This document shows positions 9,557-25,445 of a DNA stretch of 64,000 bases, one piece after another. How positions within the stretch are numbered: position 1 is the first letter of the stretch; each line of letters opens with the position of its first letter. The DNA comes from Rhodococcus jostii RHA1 (GTDB taxonomy: Bacteria; Actinomycetota; Actinomycetes; Mycobacteriales; Mycobacteriaceae). The stretch covers positions 7,630,501 through 7,694,500 of the forward strand of contig NC_008268.1 in the NCBI RefSeq assembly GCF_000014565.1, written 5' to 3'. Made by a program: the position numbers and the translations under genes. The notes below the pieces were generated by a model. That model was not told where the DNA came from. It saw only the letters and a list, made by a program, of their open reading frames with translations, and made no database searches.

Positions 9557-10171
9557 ATGCTGCTCGGTATGTGGTGGCTGATCGTGGCGAGTGTGGTGGC
9601 AGGTGCGGGTGCGGGATGGGCAGCCCGCCGGACGGCCGGCCTGTTCGTGGGCACGGTGCGGGCGGGCTGGTGTGAGGCGGTGTGCGCTGTCGGCGTCCCC
9701 GCCACGGTCTGGGCCGGTACCACCGCATCCACACCGGGGGTGCTGCCGTGTGCGCTCGCGTTCTGGTGGTGGTGTGTGAGTCTCGCCGCCACCGACCTGT
9801 GTGCGCGGAAGCTGCCGAACCTGCTGACCCTGCCCGGCTTCCTCGCGATCGTCGGCGTCGGCGCTGCGACCGGATCCGCGGCCACAGCCGTGATCGGCGG
9901 GTTCCTGTTGGCGTCGGCGTATCTCGCCCTGTACCTCGGCGCCCCCGGGGCGGTCGGTGCGGGTGACGTGAAACTCGCCCTCGGGGTGGGCGCAGCCGCC
10001 GGGCTCGCCGGGGGAGAAGCCTGGGTGCTCGCGGCGGGGCTCGCGCCGGCGCTGACAGCGCTGGTGGGCTGCATCGTTCTCGCCCCCCGGGGTTCGCCGC
10101 CGCCGCTCCCGCACGGCCCCGCCATGTGTGCCGCGACACTGGTTGCGCTGTTCGCCGCGCACGTCACCTGA
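9557..10171 (+). CDS. Prepilin peptidase, A24 family (TadV/CpaA-like, no methylase domain)
   Basis: A polytopic membrane aspartyl protease that would cut class III signal peptides of type IV/Tad pilins. About 204 residues, nearly all hydrophobic, with the two family aspartates: one in SLAATDLCARKLPN and one in GAGDVKLALG. It lacks the cytoplasmic N-methylase domain of full-length PilD. Start is placed at ATG 9557 (MLLGMWWLIV); upstream GTGs at 9530 and 9542 and ATG 9569 are alternatives. No pilin or Tad genes are nearby, but a type IV leader peptidase beside aroE is also found in mycobacteria, so this orphan location is conserved. Its substrate is unknown from this window. Confidence 0.82.
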   Translation: MLLGMWWLIVASVVAGAGAGWAARRTAGLFVGTVRAGWCEAVCAVGVPATVWAGTTASTPGVLPCALAFWWWCVSLAATDLCARKLPNLLTLPGFLAIVGVGAATGSAATAVIGGFLLASAYLALYLGAPGAVGAGDVKLALGVGAAAGLAGGEAWVLAAGLAPALTALVGCIVLAPRGSPPPLPHGPAMCAATLVALFAAHVT

Positions 10172-10246
10172 ACGAGTCCGCGCCCGGCACACGGTTGGGA
10201 GGACCACCGTCACTGCCGGGCGCGGCGACATGGAAGGATATTGGGC

Positions 10247-11434
10247 GTGCTGCGCTGGATAACTGCCGGAGAATCCCATGGTCCCGCCCTCGTCGCGATG
10301 CTCGAGGGGATGGTCGCGGGCGTCGAAGTGACGTCCGAGGACATCTCGACCCAACTCGCGCGACGCCGTCTCGGCTACGGCCGCGGCGCGCGGATGAAGT
10401 TCGAGGCCGACAAGGTCACCATCGTCGGTGGTGTGCGCCACGGGCGGACACTCGGCGGACCGATCGCCGTCGAGGTGGGTAACACGGAGTGGCCCAAGTG
10501 GGAAACCATCATGTCCGCGGACCCGGTGGACGCCGAACTGCTCGCCGACCAGGCGCGGAATGCGCCACTGACCCGCCCGCGCCCCGGTCACGCCGACTAC
10601 TCGGGCATGCTCAAGTACGGATTCGACGACGCCCGCCCGGTTCTCGAACGCGCGAGCGCACGCGAGACCGCGGCACGGGTCGCGGCCGCGACTTTCGCCC
10701 GCAGTTTCCTCCGCCAGGTGTTCGGCGTGGAGGTGTTGTCCCACGTGATCTCCATCGGCGCGTCCGACCCGTACGTCGGCCCCGAACCCACCGCGTCGGA
10801 TCTGGCGGCGATCGACGCCAGCCCGGTACGCGCCTTCGACAAGGCCGCCGAGGAATCGATGATCGCCGAGATCGAGGCGGCCAAGCGTGACGGCGACACC
10901 CTCGGCGGGGTCGTCGAGGTCGTCATCCACGGTCTCCCTGTGGGTCTCGGATCGTTCATCAGCGGCGCGGACCGCCTCGACGCCCGTCTCGCGTCCGCCC
11001 TGATGGGCATTCAGGCCATCAAGGGTGTCGAGGTCGGCGACGGCTTCGAGACCGCGCGCCGTCGCGGCAGCCAGGCGCACGACGAGATGCGTCCGGGCCC
11101 GGACGGAATCCTGCGTTCGACCAACCGCGCGGGCGGCCTCGAGGGCGGCATGACCAACGGGGAGGCGCTCCGCGTGCGCGCGGCGATGAAGCCGATCTCG
11201 ACGGTCCCGCGCGCGCTGGCCACCGTCGACATGTCGACCGGTGAGGAAGCCGTGGCCATCCACCAGCGGTCCGACGTGTGCGCGGTGCCCGCGGCCGGTG
11301 TCGTGGCCGAGGCGATGGTGGCGTTGGTCGTCGCCCAGGCGGCACTCGAGAAGTTCGGGGGCGACTCGGTTGCCGAGACGACCGCCAACTACGAGCGCTA
11401 CGCGTCGGGCGTCGCAGCCCGGCTCGCGCGATGA
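10247..11434 (+). CDS. aroC: Chorismate synthase
   Basis: Converts 5-enolpyruvylshikimate-3-phosphate to chorismate using reduced FMN. The 395-residue protein begins [12 protein letters not shown], contains the His-bearing [36 protein letters not shown], and the signature [24 protein letters not shown] spread over residues about 285-310, and [13 protein letters not shown] near the end. GTG 10247 is chosen over TTG 10241 because an AAGGA lies about 8 nt before it and the family begins MLRW. It heads the aroC-aroK-aroB cluster. Confidence 0.96.
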   Translation: MLRWITAGESHGPALVAMLEGMVAGVEVTSEDISTQLARRRLGYGRGARMKFEADKVTIVGGVRHGRTLGGPIAVEVGNTEWPKWETIMSADPVDAELLADQARNAPLTRPRPGHADYSGMLKYGFDDARPVLERASARETAARVAAATFARSFLRQVFGVEVLSHVISIGASDPYVGPEPTASDLAAIDASPVRAFDKAAEESMIAEIEAAKRDGDTLGGVVEVVIHGLPVGLGSFISGADRLDARLASALMGIQAIKGVEVGDGFETARRRGSQAHDEMRPGPDGILRSTNRAGGLEGGMTNGEALRVRAAMKPISTVPRALATVDMSTGEEAVAIHQRSDVCAVPAAGVVAEAMVALVVAQAALEKFGGDSVAETTANYERYASGVAARLAR

Positions 11435-11469
11435 CCACCCGGTCTGCCGTCGCATCGGGGCGGTGACGG

Positions 11470-13157
<1,688 letters not shown>

Positions 13158-13176
13158 CGTAGCGGCACGAAGCGAG

Positions 13177-13214
13177 ACGCGGCGGTGTGAGCGAGTGCGC
13201 TCACACCGCCGCGT
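13177..13214. terminator. Perfect 17-bp stem terminator between aroB and the convergent membrane-protein gene
   Basis: Arms 13177-13193 and 13198-13214 are perfectly complementary (17 bp) around a 4-nt loop (AGTG). It lies between convergent genes and can act in both directions. There is no long T tract, which is usual for actinobacterial intrinsic terminators. Confidence 0.8.
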
Positions 13215-13244
13215 CGTCTGTCGGTGTGGTGAAGCCGAGAGGTG

Positions 13245-13991
13245 TTACTCGCCGCGGCGAGGGTCGTCGGTGGTGCGCTTCCCGAGGTCCACAGGGTCCT
13301 GCCACGCGGTGTCCGCACCCTGCGGCTGATCGAGGTCGGACGTGTCCTCACGGTAGTTGTGCACCGGTTCGAAGACGGCCGTGTCGGCGTCGGAACCGGC
13401 GTAACCGGTGTCCGCGGTCTGCTCGTAGGCCTGGCCGGGATAGTTCTGTCCATAGCCCTCGTCGTCGGCGACGGCTGCTGCTGCGGTTCCCCCCGCTGCG
13501 GCCCCTGCGGCCGTTCCGGCGCCGCGCGCCGCCGGGTGACGCTCGCTGCGGTCCTTCTCCGTCTTCCTGGACTCGCGGCTGACGAAGAACCGGCCGAGGA
13601 ACGCGGCGAGCATGGCAGGCACGAAGATCAGCAGGACCGTGAACGCGGCCCCGGACGTGATCTCGAAGAAGAACGAGTTCTGGGTGACGTTGAGGGACGG
13701 AATCAGGTTGGCCAGCCAGCTCCCCACACCCGCCACGATGCCGCCGAGCAGGGCCGCCTTCAGCCACAGCATCGTCAGGTCGGCGCCGTCCTCCGGCTCG
13801 GGGTTCCGGCGACGGTCCCGGATGCCGTCGATGCCGGCCCAGATCAGCGCCACGAACACGACGACCAGCAGTGCGAGCCATCTCAGAGCGGATCCCTGAA
13901 GGGGCCACTGTGTGATCGACACACCGAGGATCACACGAACGAAAACATGTATCAGGGCCATGCCGAGGCCGCGTACCACCCACGCATTCAT
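13245..13991 (-). CDS. Small polytopic membrane protein (B-4DMT-type transporter family)
   Basis: About 248 residues. The first 150 hold four hydrophobic segments (GMALIHVFVRVILG, WLALLVVVFVALIWAGI, LWLKAALLGGIVAGVGSWL, FTVLLIFVPAMLAAFL); the rest is a soluble, Ala/Gly- and then Asp/Tyr-rich low-complexity tail. This matches the four-TM family of uncharacterised actinobacterial membrane proteins sometimes annotated B-4DMT transporters, and its place between aroB and pepQ matches M. tuberculosis Rv2536. Start: ATG 13991 (MNAWVVRG), with TACGCT 6 nt upstream as a leaderless-type -10 box; GTG 13997 would overlap that box. Transport function is not shown. Confidence 0.7.
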   Translation of the reverse strand: MNAWVVRGLGMALIHVFVRVILGVSITQWPLQGSALRWLALLVVVFVALIWAGIDGIRDRRRNPEPEDGADLTMLWLKAALLGGIVAGVGSWLANLIPSLNVTQNSFFFEITSGAAFTVLLIFVPAMLAAFLGRFFVSRESRKTEKDRSERHPAARGAGTAAGAAAGGTAAAAVADDEGYGQNYPGQAYEQTADTGYAGSDADTAVFEPVHNYREDTSDLDQPQGADTAWQDPVDLGKRTTDDPRRGE

Positions 13992-14019
13992 GGGCACAGC
14001 GTAACGAGCGGGTTTTCAC

Positions 14020-14041
14020 CCGTGTGGTCTAACCCACACGG
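14020..14041. promoter_or_regulatory. Inverted repeat in the divergent region upstream of pepQ
   Basis: CCGTGTGG (14020-14027) and CCACACGG (14034-14041) are perfect 8-bp arms around TCTAAC. It lies between two divergent genes, so it is not at a 3' end; an operator is more likely than a terminator. The regulator is unknown. Confidence 0.4.
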
Positions 14042-14113
14042 CGCGCTCTGAAACCCGTTCTCGCCACCGGACGGGTGCCGTCGATCCGCGCCCTCCGGGT
14101 GGCGATTTGCCGG

Positions 14114-14119
14114 TACGTT
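14114..14119 (+). promoter_or_regulatory. Candidate -10 box for pepQ (leaderless type)
   Basis: TACGTT ends 7 nt before the pepQ ATG, placing the transcript start on the start codon. No Shine-Dalgarno sequence precedes the ATG. Confidence 0.45.
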
Positions 14120-14126
14120 TGACGAC

Positions 14127-15230
14127 ATGCCTGCTGATCATGGTTCGCGGCGCGCGGCGCTGCGCGCGGCCCTCGCCGCCCGGGATCTCGACGCACTTCT
14201 GGTGACGAATCTGGTGAACATCCGCTATCTCACCGGGTTCACCGGATCCAACGCAGCCCTGCTCGTGCACGCCGCCGACGCCGAGGGGGCCGAGGAGCGC
14301 ACCGTCATCTGCACCGACGGCCGCTACCTCACGCAAGTCGGGGAACAGGTTCCCGATCTGCGCGCCGAGATCGCCCGCGCCAGCGCCGCGCACCTCATCG
14401 AATCGGTGGGACGGCGGAGCCCGTCCTCGCTGGCGTTCGAGAGCCACGTCGTGACGGTGGACGAGTTCGCGGCCTGGTCGGTGCTCGCGCCGGACGCGCG
14501 GCTCGATCCCGTTCCGGGTCTCGTCGAGGAACTGCGGATGGTGAAGGACGATTTCGAGGTCGGATTGCTGCGGGCGGCGTGCACGGCCGCCGACTCCGCG
14601 CTCGCCGACCTGATCGAACGTGGTGGCCTCCGCCCTGGACGCACCGAGAAGGAGGTGGGCCGGGAACTGGAGGCGCTGATGCTCGCGCACGGCGCCGACG
14701 GCATCTCGTTCGAGACCATCGTCGCGGCCGGCGCCAACTCGGCGATCCCGCATCACCGCCCCACCGAGGCAGTCCTCGCCGGCGGCGACTTCGTGAAGCT
14801 GGACTTCGGCGCCGAGGTCGGCGGATACCACTCGGACATGACCAGAACGTACGTCCTGGGGCAGGCCGCCGACTGGCAACGGGACGTGTATGCGCTGGTC
14901 GCGCGGTCGCAGGAGGCCGGGCGGGACGCGCTGCGCCCGGGCGCCGAGGTGTCCGCCGTGGACGGTGCCGCCCGCCGGGTCATCGAGGACGCGGGCTACG
15001 GGGAACTGTTCCTGCACGGGCTCGGACACGGCGTCGGCCTGGAGATCCACGAAGCTCCGGGAATCGGCAAGCTCGGCACCGGTACACTTCTGGACGGTGC
15101 GGCGGTGACCGTCGAGCCGGGCGTGTACTTCTCCGGGCGCGGAGGCGTGCGGATCGAGGACACGCTCGTGGTTCGTGAGCAGGGACCGGAGCTGCTCACA
15201 CTCACCACCAAAGACCTGACTGTCGTGTAG
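14127..15230 (+). CDS. pepQ: M24-family aminopeptidase P / Xaa-Pro dipeptidase
   Basis: Cytosolic two-metal peptidase that cleaves Xaa-Pro bonds. The 367-residue protein has a creatinase-like N-terminal domain ([17 protein letters not shown]) and the pita-bread catalytic domain with five metal ligands: Asp in LDFGAEVG, Asp in YHSDMTRTY, His in LHGLGHGVG, Glu in VTVEPGVYF and Glu in VRIEDT. It precedes efp by 34 nt; efp and nusB probably share its transcript, the gene order found in mycobacteria (Rv2535c-Rv2533c). Confidence 0.93.
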   Translation: MPADHGSRRAALRAALAARDLDALLVTNLVNIRYLTGFTGSNAALLVHAADAEGAEERTVICTDGRYLTQVGEQVPDLRAEIARASAAHLIESVGRRSPSSLAFESHVVTVDEFAAWSVLAPDARLDPVPGLVEELRMVKDDFEVGLLRAACTAADSALADLIERGGLRPGRTEKEVGRELEALMLAHGADGISFETIVAAGANSAIPHHRPTEAVLAGGDFVKLDFGAEVGGYHSDMTRTYVLGQAADWQRDVYALVARSQEAGRDALRPGAEVSAVDGAARRVIEDAGYGELFLHGLGHGVGLEIHEAPGIGKLGTGTLLDGAAVTVEPGVYFSGRGGVRIEDTLVVREQGPELLTLTTKDLTVV

Positions 15231-15264
15231 ACGGTTTCGACCTTATCGAGGAGACGCGAAGCAA

Positions 15265-15828
15265 GTGGCTTCCACTAGTGATTTCAAGAACGGCCTGGTC
15301 CTGCAGATCGAGGGCCAGCTGTGGACGATCATCGAGTTCCAGCATGTGAAGCCCGGCAAGGGTCCCGCGTTCGTGCGCACCAAGTTGAAGAATGTGCTCT
15401 CGGGCAAGGTCGTCGACAAGACGTTCAACGCCGGCGTCAAGGTGGAGACGGCCACGGTCGACCGCCGCGACATGACGTACCTGTACCACGACGGCACCGA
15501 CTACATCTTCATGGACGGCGACACCTACGACCAGATCTCGATCAGCGAGGCCACCGTCGGCGACGGTGCACGCTTCATGCTCGAGAACATGGCCGTGCAG
15601 GTTGCGACGCACGAGGACGTCCCGCTGTTCGTGGAACTGCCCGTCACCGTCGAACTGGTGGTCCAGCACACCGATCCCGGTCTGCAGGGCGACCGCTCCA
15701 CCGGTGGCACCAAGCCCGCCACCCTCGAGACCGGTGCCGAGATCAACGTGCCGCTGTTCATCAACACCGGTGACAAGCTGAAGGTCGATTCCCGCGACGG
15801 CAACTACCTCGGGCGTGTGAATTCCTGA
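15265..15828 (+). CDS. efp: Elongation factor P
   Basis: Rescues ribosomes stalled at polyproline stretches by binding between the P and E sites. 187 residues with three beta-barrel domains; the N-terminal KOW-like domain includes [19 protein letters not shown], where the lysine in PGKG is the position modified or used at the loop tip in most bacteria. Ends with the conserved [23 protein letters not shown] start with GAGGAGA about 12 nt upstream. nusB starts at the next base after its stop. Confidence 0.97.
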   Translation: MASTSDFKNGLVLQIEGQLWTIIEFQHVKPGKGPAFVRTKLKNVLSGKVVDKTFNAGVKVETATVDRRDMTYLYHDGTDYIFMDGDTYDQISISEATVGDGARFMLENMAVQVATHEDVPLFVELPVTVELVVQHTDPGLQGDRSTGGTKPATLETGAEINVPLFINTGDKLKVDSRDGNYLGRVNS

Positions 15829-16338
15829 GTGTCCGGTACGCATAAGAAACTCGGCGCACGGCACAAGGCCCGCAAGCGCGCCGTCGATTTCCTCTTCGAG
15901 GCCGAGGCGCGAGATCTCGATCCGGTCGATCTCGCCACCGAACGCGCGGAGCTGTCCGGCAAGGACGACTCCGTGGCGCCGGTTGCTCCGTACACCGTCA
16001 CCGTGGTGACCGGGGTGGCGGAGAACCTGGACCGCCTCGACGAGGTGATCAGATCCCACCTGCAGGACTGGACGCTGGAGAGGCTGCCCGCCGTCGACCG
16101 CGCCATCCTGCGCATCGCCGTGTGGGAACTGTTCCACGCCACCGACGTGCCTCCGGTCGTGGCCGTGGACGAGGCGGTGGAGCTGGCGAAACAGCTGTCC
16201 ACCGACGAGTCGCCGGGGTTCGTGAACGGCATCCTCGGTCAGGTCGTGCTGGTGGCGCCGCAGGTGCGGTCGGCTGCGGCCGCCACGTCGCGGCGCACCG
16301 AGACCGCCGGCGGCGAGTCGAACGACGCCGGTTCGTAA
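15829..16338 (+). CDS. nusB: Transcription antitermination protein NusB
   Basis: RNA-binding partner of NusE (S10) in rRNA operon antitermination. A 169-residue all-helical protein: the Arg-rich [20 protein letters not shown] start binds boxA RNA, and the C-terminal part includes [31 protein letters not shown] and [15 protein letters not shown]. The final 30 residues are a polar extension common in actinobacteria. The GTG start abuts the efp stop with no gap. A GC-rich hairpin follows. Confidence 0.95.
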   Translation: MSGTHKKLGARHKARKRAVDFLFEAEARDLDPVDLATERAELSGKDDSVAPVAPYTVTVVTGVAENLDRLDEVIRSHLQDWTLERLPAVDRAILRIAVWELFHATDVPPVVAVDEAVELAKQLSTDESPGFVNGILGQVVLVAPQVRSAAAATSRRTETAGGESNDAGS

Positions 16339-16350
16339 GTTCGTGTCCCG

Positions 16351-16380
16351 CTGCGGGCCCGTGACTGCGCGGGCCCGCAG
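16351..16380 (+). terminator. Hairpin terminator after nusB
   Basis: CTGCGGGCCCG (16351-16361) pairs perfectly with CGGGCCCGCAG (16370-16380) across an 8-nt loop. It separates the pepQ-efp-nusB unit from the pyr operon promoter. No U tract. Confidence 0.65.
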
Positions 16381-16448
16381 GTCAGGGGTCCGGGCCTGGC
16401 GCAGTCGACGCGCTGATAAGCTGTCCGCGTCAGGCATCCTTTAACGAT

Positions 16449-17110
<662 letters not shown>

Positions 17111-18055
17111 GTGAAGCACCTGTTGTCGATCGCGGACCTGACACGGGAATCGGCTGTCGAACTCCTCGACGAGGCCGAACGCTTCGAACAAGCCCTCCTC
17201 GGACGTGAGGTGCGGAAGCTCCCGACGCTGCGTGGCCGGACGGTCATGACCGTGTTCTTCGAGAACTCGACCCGGACCCGGGTGTCGTTCGAGGTCGCCG
17301 GGAAGTGGATGAGCGCGGACGTCATCAACGTCAGCGCCTCGAGTTCGTCGGTGTCCAAGGGGGAATCCCTCCGGGACACGGCGATGACGCTGCGCGCCGC
17401 CGGCGCCGACGCCCTGATCGTGCGCCACCCCGCATCGGGTGCGGCCCACCAGATCGCGAAGTGGACCGGGCATCAGGACGACGGCGGGCCGGCGGTCATC
17501 AACGCCGGCGACGGTACCCACGAACATCCCACCCAGGCGCTGCTCGACGCGCTCACGCTGCGTCAGCGTCTCGGTGACATCGAGGGCAAGCGCATCGCCA
17601 TCGTCGGCGACATCCTGCACAGCCGGGTGGCGCGGTCGAACGCCTTGCTGCTGTCGATGCTCGGTGCCGAGGTGGTCCTGGTCGCGCCACCCACGTTGCT
17701 CCCCGTGGGGGTGTCCGCTTGGCCGGTGTCGGTGGCGCATTCACTGGACGCGGAGCTTCCCGGCCTCGACGCGGTCCTCATGCTGCGTGTGCAGGCGGAA
17801 CGGATGAACGGCGGATTCTTCCCGTCCCAACGGGAGTACTCGATCAATTACGGCCTGTCGGAGAAGCGGCTCGCGCTGCTTCCCGACCACGCGGTGGTGC
17901 TGCACCCCGGCCCGATGCTGCGCGGCATGGAGATCGCGTCGGCGGTGGCCGACTCGACGAGGACCGCCGTGCTGCAGCAGGTGACCAACGGTGTGCACAT
18001 GCGGATGGCGGTGCTGTTCCGGCTGCTGGTCGGAGCGGAGGAAGTTGCGGGATGA
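17111..18055 (+). CDS. pyrB: Aspartate carbamoyltransferase catalytic subunit
   Basis: Joins carbamoyl phosphate and aspartate. 314 residues. The carbamoyl phosphate loop is [12 protein letters not shown] (about 54-65), the second site [15 protein letters not shown] (about 135-149), and the aspartate-binding loop [10 protein letters not shown] lies near residue 265. No regulatory chain gene (pyrI) follows, so it is expected to act as the trimeric or DHOase-associated type. It abuts pyrR and shares ATGA with pyrC, so the first three pyr genes are tightly coupled. Confidence 0.96.
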   Translation: MKHLLSIADLTRESAVELLDEAERFEQALLGREVRKLPTLRGRTVMTVFFENSTRTRVSFEVAGKWMSADVINVSASSSSVSKGESLRDTAMTLRAAGADALIVRHPASGAAHQIAKWTGHQDDGGPAVINAGDGTHEHPTQALLDALTLRQRLGDIEGKRIAIVGDILHSRVARSNALLLSMLGAEVVLVAPPTLLPVGVSAWPVSVAHSLDAELPGLDAVLMLRVQAERMNGGFFPSQREYSINYGLSEKRLALLPDHAVVLHPGPMLRGMEIASAVADSTRTAVLQQVTNGVHMRMAVLFRLLVGAEEVAG

Positions 18056-19395
18056 GTGACAGTGCAGTGACAGGAGAGACAGTGCTCATCAAGAACGTGT
18101 TGCTGTACGGCGAGGGCGAACCCACCGACGTGCTGCTCGGGGACGGCGTCATCGCCGCGATCGGTGCGGACGCGGGCAAGGACAGCGGGCCGGACGTCGA
18201 GGTGATCGACGCGGCGGGGCAGATCCTGCTCCCCGGTTTCGTCGACCTGCACACCCACCTGCGTGAACCCGGCCGCGAGGACACCGAGACCATCGATTCC
18301 GGTTCGGCCGCCGCCGCGCTCGGTGGATACACCGCGGTGTTCGCGATGGCCAACACCAGCCCGGTCGCCGATTCGGTGGTCGTCACCGACCACGTGTGGC
18401 GCCGCGGCCAGGAAGTCGGGCTCGTCGACGTACACCCCGTCGGCGCCGTCACCGTCGGGCTCGAGGGCAAGCAGCTCGCCGAGATGGCCACGATGGCGTC
18501 GGGGATAGGCCGGGTGCGGATGTTCTCGGACGACGGCCACTGCGTCTACGACCCGCTGATCATGCGCCGGGCGCTCGAGTACTCCAGTTCGCTCGGGGTG
18601 CTCATCGCGCAGCACGCGGAGGAGCCGCGGCTCACCGTCGGCGCCGTCGCACACGAGGGCCCCACCGCCGCCCGGCTCGGGCTCGCGGGCTGGCCGCGCG
18701 CCGCCGAGGAGTCGATCGTCGCCCGCGACGCGCTGCTCGCCCGCGACGCCGGGGCGCGGGTGCACATCTGCCACGCCTCCACCGCGGGCACCGTCGAACT
18801 GGTGAAGTGGGCACGCGGCCAAGGCATTTCGATCACCGCCGAGGTCACCCCGCACCACCTGCTGCTCGACGACTCCCGGCTCGAGACGTACGACGCCGTG
18901 AACAAGGTGAATCCGCCGCTGCGGGAGGCGAGCGACGTCGCCGCGCTCCGGGCCGGACTGGCCGAGGGGATCATCGACTGCGTCGCGACCGATCATGCGC
19001 CGCACGCCGAGCAGGACAAGTGCTGCGAGTTCGCGGCCGCCCGCCCCGGAATGCTGGGTCTGGAGACCGCACTGTCGATCGTTGCGCAGACGATGGTCCG
19101 CACGGGTCTGCTCGACTGGCGCGGAGTCGCGCGGGTGATGAGTGAGCGGCCCGCCGAGATCGTCGGACTCGACGACCAGGGTCGCCCGATCGAGGTCGGC
19201 GAGCCCGCCAACCTGGTGCTGATCGATCCGGACGCCGAATGGACGGTCCACGGCCCCGATCTGGCCAGCGTCGCCCACAACACGCCGTACGAGTCGATGA
19301 CGCTGCAGGCGCGGGTGACCACAACGTTCCTGCGTGGCCGGGTCACCGCGAGCGACGGCCACGCCCGCGTCCCGGTGCGGAACGGCAGGGGATGA
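18052..19395 (+). CDS. pyrC: Dihydroorotase (class I)
   Basis: Zinc amidohydrolase closing carbamoyl aspartate to dihydroorotate. From the ATG in the ATGA overlap, 447 residues. Metal site HTHLREPG (near residue 67), FAMANTSPV, ligand-bearing regions AQHAEE, HICHAST and VTPHHLLL, and the catalytic Asp in CVATDHAPH. It is a complete class I enzyme. GGAGGA lies upstream of ATG 18052; GTG 18082 ([10 protein letters not shown]) is a possible shorter start. Its last codons overlap the ATG of the next membrane-protein gene. Confidence 0.95.
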   Translation: MSDSAVTGETVLIKNVLLYGEGEPTDVLLGDGVIAAIGADAGKDSGPDVEVIDAAGQILLPGFVDLHTHLREPGREDTETIDSGSAAAALGGYTAVFAMANTSPVADSVVVTDHVWRRGQEVGLVDVHPVGAVTVGLEGKQLAEMATMASGIGRVRMFSDDGHCVYDPLIMRRALEYSSSLGVLIAQHAEEPRLTVGAVAHEGPTAARLGLAGWPRAAEESIVARDALLARDAGARVHICHASTAGTVELVKWARGQGISITAEVTPHHLLLDDSRLETYDAVNKVNPPLREASDVAALRAGLAEGIIDCVATDHAPHAEQDKCCEFAAARPGMLGLETALSIVAQTMVRTGLLDWRGVARVMSERPAEIVGLDDQGRPIEVGEPANLVLIDPDAEWTVHGPDLASVAHNTPYESMTLQARVTTTFLRGRVTASDGHARVPVRNGRG

Positions 19396-19958
19396 CGGTG
19401 GAGAGAATTCTGTGGATAGTCGGCCTCGTCGCGTTCTGGGCGCTGGCCATCTTCCTCATGTACATCGGGTGGCGCGGTCGTGCCCGCCGTCAGGCCGACC
19501 GGGTCGGGCAGCTTCCCGCCGTGCCCGCGCACCTCGGCAAGCAGACGATCGCCCCGGCCACCGGACTGTACGTGGGCAGCACCCTGGCCCCGAGCTGGCA
19601 GGACCGGATCGCGGTCGGCGACCTCGGTTTCCGGGCGACGGGGGAGATCTCCCGCTACGCGACCGGGATCCTGCTCGAACGTGACGGGGCGTCGGCGATC
19701 TGGATTCCGCAGGACGCGGTCCGCGCCGTCCGCACCGAGCGCGGTCTCGCGGGCAAGGTCATGAGCAAGGACGGCGTGCTCGTGATCCGATGGGAACTGC
19801 CGACCGGCACCGAGATCGACACCGGTTTCCGCAGCGACGACAAGTCCGTGTACCCCGCCTGGGTCGGCGCAGCGGCGCCGGACGGCAAGACAGACAGTGA
19901 AGATTCAGCGAATGCGGCGAGCTCTGGTGAGGTCGAGCAGAACGGAGAGAACGCATGA
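19392..19958 (+). CDS. Conserved single-TM protein of the pyr operon (PH-like soluble domain)
   Basis: 188 residues: one N-terminal membrane helix ([20 protein letters not shown], about 5-24), a basic segment, then a soluble beta-rich domain (residues 50-160) and an acidic tail. The same protein sits between pyrC and carA in mycobacteria (Rv1382), and here its start and stop overlap pyrC and carA by 4 nt each, so it is a fixed member of the pyrimidine operon. A role in the pathway, for example anchoring or stabilising the CPSase/ATCase complex at the membrane, would be inference; no catalytic motif is visible. Confidence 0.8.
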   Translation: MTVERILWIVGLVAFWALAIFLMYIGWRGRARRQADRVGQLPAVPAHLGKQTIAPATGLYVGSTLAPSWQDRIAVGDLGFRATGEISRYATGILLERDGASAIWIPQDAVRAVRTERGLAGKVMSKDGVLVIRWELPTGTEIDTGFRSDDKSVYPAWVGAAAPDGKTDSEDSANAASSGEVEQNGENA

Positions 19959-21114
19959 GCGGCTACGACACCGACTCTGCAGTACTGGTCCTCGAGGACG
20001 GACGGGCATTCCGGGGCACCACGTTCGGTGCCGTCGGCCAGACACTCGGTGAGGCCGTCTTCAGCACCGGCATGACCGGCTACCAGGAGACCCTCACCGA
20101 CCCCAGTTACCACCGCCAGATCGTCGTGGCCACCGCGCCGCAGATCGGCAACACGGGATGGAATGACGAGGACGACGAATCCGTCGGCCCCACCGGCAGC
20201 AGCGCCGAGGCGAAGATCTGGGTCGCCGGGTACGTCGTCCGCGACCCCGCCCGCCGCACCTCCAGCTGGCGCGCCACCGGCTCCCTGCAGGACGAGCTCG
20301 TGAAGCAGGGCGTCGTCGGGATCGCCGGCATCGACACCCGCGCACTGGTCCGCCACCTGCGTACCCGCGGCTCGATGCGTGCCGGGGTGTTCTCCGGTGA
20401 CGCACTGGCCGACACCGACGTGCTGCTCGACCGCGTGAAGAGCCAGCCGTCGATGCTCGGCGCGGATCTCGCCGGCGAGGTCAGCACCACCAGCGGGTAC
20501 GTCGTCGAACCGACCGGGGGAGACGCGCGCTTCACCGTCGCGGCAATCGACCTCGGTATCAAGACCAACACCCCCCGCATGTTCGCCGAGCGCGGCATCC
20601 GGGTGCACGTGCTCCCGTCCAACGCGACGCTCGAGCAGATCCTCGACCTGAAGGCCGACGGCGTCTTCCTCTCCAACGGTCCCGGCGACCCGGCGACCGC
20701 CGACGGCGCCGTGCACCTCACCAAGGAAGTCATCGGGCAGGGCCTGCCCTTGTTCGGCATCTGCTTCGGCAACCAGATCCTCGGGCGTGCTCTCGGTCTC
20801 GGCACCTACAAGATGAAGTTCGGTCACCGGGGCATCAACATCCCGGTCGTCGAACACGAGACGGGACGCATCGCGATCACCGCGCAGAACCACGGGTTCG
20901 CGCTCGAGGGCGAGGCCGGGCAGGAGTTCGATACTCCGTTCGGCAAGGCCGTGATCAGCCACACCTGCGCCAACGACGGTGCCGTCGAGGGGGTCCGCCT
21001 GCTCGACGGATCCGCGTTCTCGGTGCAGTACCACCCCGAGGCCGCGGCGGGCCCGCACGACGCCGCGTACCTGTTCGACCGCTTCACCAGCCTGCTCGAG
21101 GGAGTCAAGAACTA

Positions 21115-21115
<1 letters not shown>
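19955..21115 (+). CDS. carA: Carbamoyl phosphate synthase small (glutaminase) subunit
   Basis: Hydrolyses glutamine and passes ammonia to CarB. 386 residues: an N-terminal CPSase domain ([21 protein letters not shown]) and a class I glutamine amidotransferase domain with the nucleophilic Cys in [14 protein letters not shown] (about residue 270) and His/Glu in [12 protein letters not shown] near the C-terminus. A short insertion ([17 protein letters not shown], near residues 69-85) is typical of actinobacterial CarA. ATGA overlap with the upstream gene and a 1-nt overlap (TAATG) with carB. Confidence 0.96.
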
Positions 21116-24479
<3,364 letters not shown>

Positions 24480-24483
<4 letters not shown>

Positions 24484-25319
24484 GCGGACACCATCACCAC
24501 CACTCCTGGGTGCATCGGCTGACATCGGCGGTCGAGCACCGGGGGCGGTTGTGCGTCGGGATCGATCCGCATCCGGGCCTGCTCGAGGCGTGGGGGCTGC
24601 CCGTCTCCGCCGAGGGGCTGGAGACGTTCGCGGAGATCTGCGTGGAGGCCTTCGTCGGTGAGGTGGCCGTCGTGAAGCCTCAGGTGGCGTTCTTCGAAGC
24701 GTACGGCTCCGCCGGGTACGCGGTGCTCGAACGGACCATTTCGGTCCTCAGAGAGGCGAGGACGCTCGTCGTCGCCGATGCCAAGCGCGGGGACATCGGG
24801 TCGACTATGGCGGCGTACGCGCAGTCCTGGCTGGGTGCGGAGTCGGCCCTGTCCTCCGATGCGGTGACGGTGTCGCCGTATCTGGGATTCGGTGCGCTCG
24901 ACCCGGCGCTGTCGCTGGCGGCGGAGCAGGGCCGCGGGCTCTTCGTACTGGCCCGGACGTCCAATCCCGAGGGCGGCGACCTGCAGGCGGCGCAGACCGC
25001 CGGGGGAGCGTCCGTGGCCCAGTCCGTGGTGGACGCGGCAGTCCGGTACAACGACGCGCAACCCGGTCTGGTGGGTCTGGTGGTGGGCGCGACACGCGGA
25101 CACGGCCTGGATTTGTCGAATTTTTCCGGACCGATTCTCGCGCCCGGTCTCGGCGCCCAGGGCGCGACTCCCGGTGACCTCGCCGACATTTTTCCCGATT
25201 CTCGAAAACTGTTGTTGCCGAACAGTTCTCGTGGTGTTCTCGGTGCCGGACCGTCGGTGACGGCACTGCGTGAGGCGGCAGTGAAGGTCCGCGACGAGAT
25301 CGAGTCCGCGCTCTCATAG
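24480..25319 (+). CDS. pyrF: Orotidine 5'-phosphate decarboxylase (type 2)
   Basis: Last step to UMP. 279 residues from GTG 24480, which overlaps the carB stop. Contains [15 protein letters not shown] and the catalytic lysine in [13 protein letters not shown] (about residues 97-109), the signature of the longer type 2 family found in mycobacteria, and ends with [18 protein letters not shown]. The N-terminus has five consecutive native histidines (SGHHHHHSW). GTG 24510 ([10 protein letters not shown]) is an alternative start that would remove them. No ribosome binding site precedes either codon, so coupling to carB is likely. A hairpin follows the stop. Confidence 0.94.
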
Positions 25320-25354
25320 CCCACCCGAATCCGGCTCTGACCTCGGGGGGTGGG
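25320..25354 (+). terminator. Candidate terminator after pyrF
   Basis: CCCACCC (25320-25326) pairs with GGGTGGG (25348-25354) across a 21-nt loop that can fold further. It directly follows the stop codon of the last pyr gene. Weaker than the other terminators in the window. Confidence 0.4.
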
Positions 25355-25445
25355 TTCGCAATCGGCGCCGGGCGTGAGTACGGTCGCTATCGCTGCTGGT
25401 TATCCAGTGGTTTGGACTATTTGCCAACGACGAGACGGAGGAACC

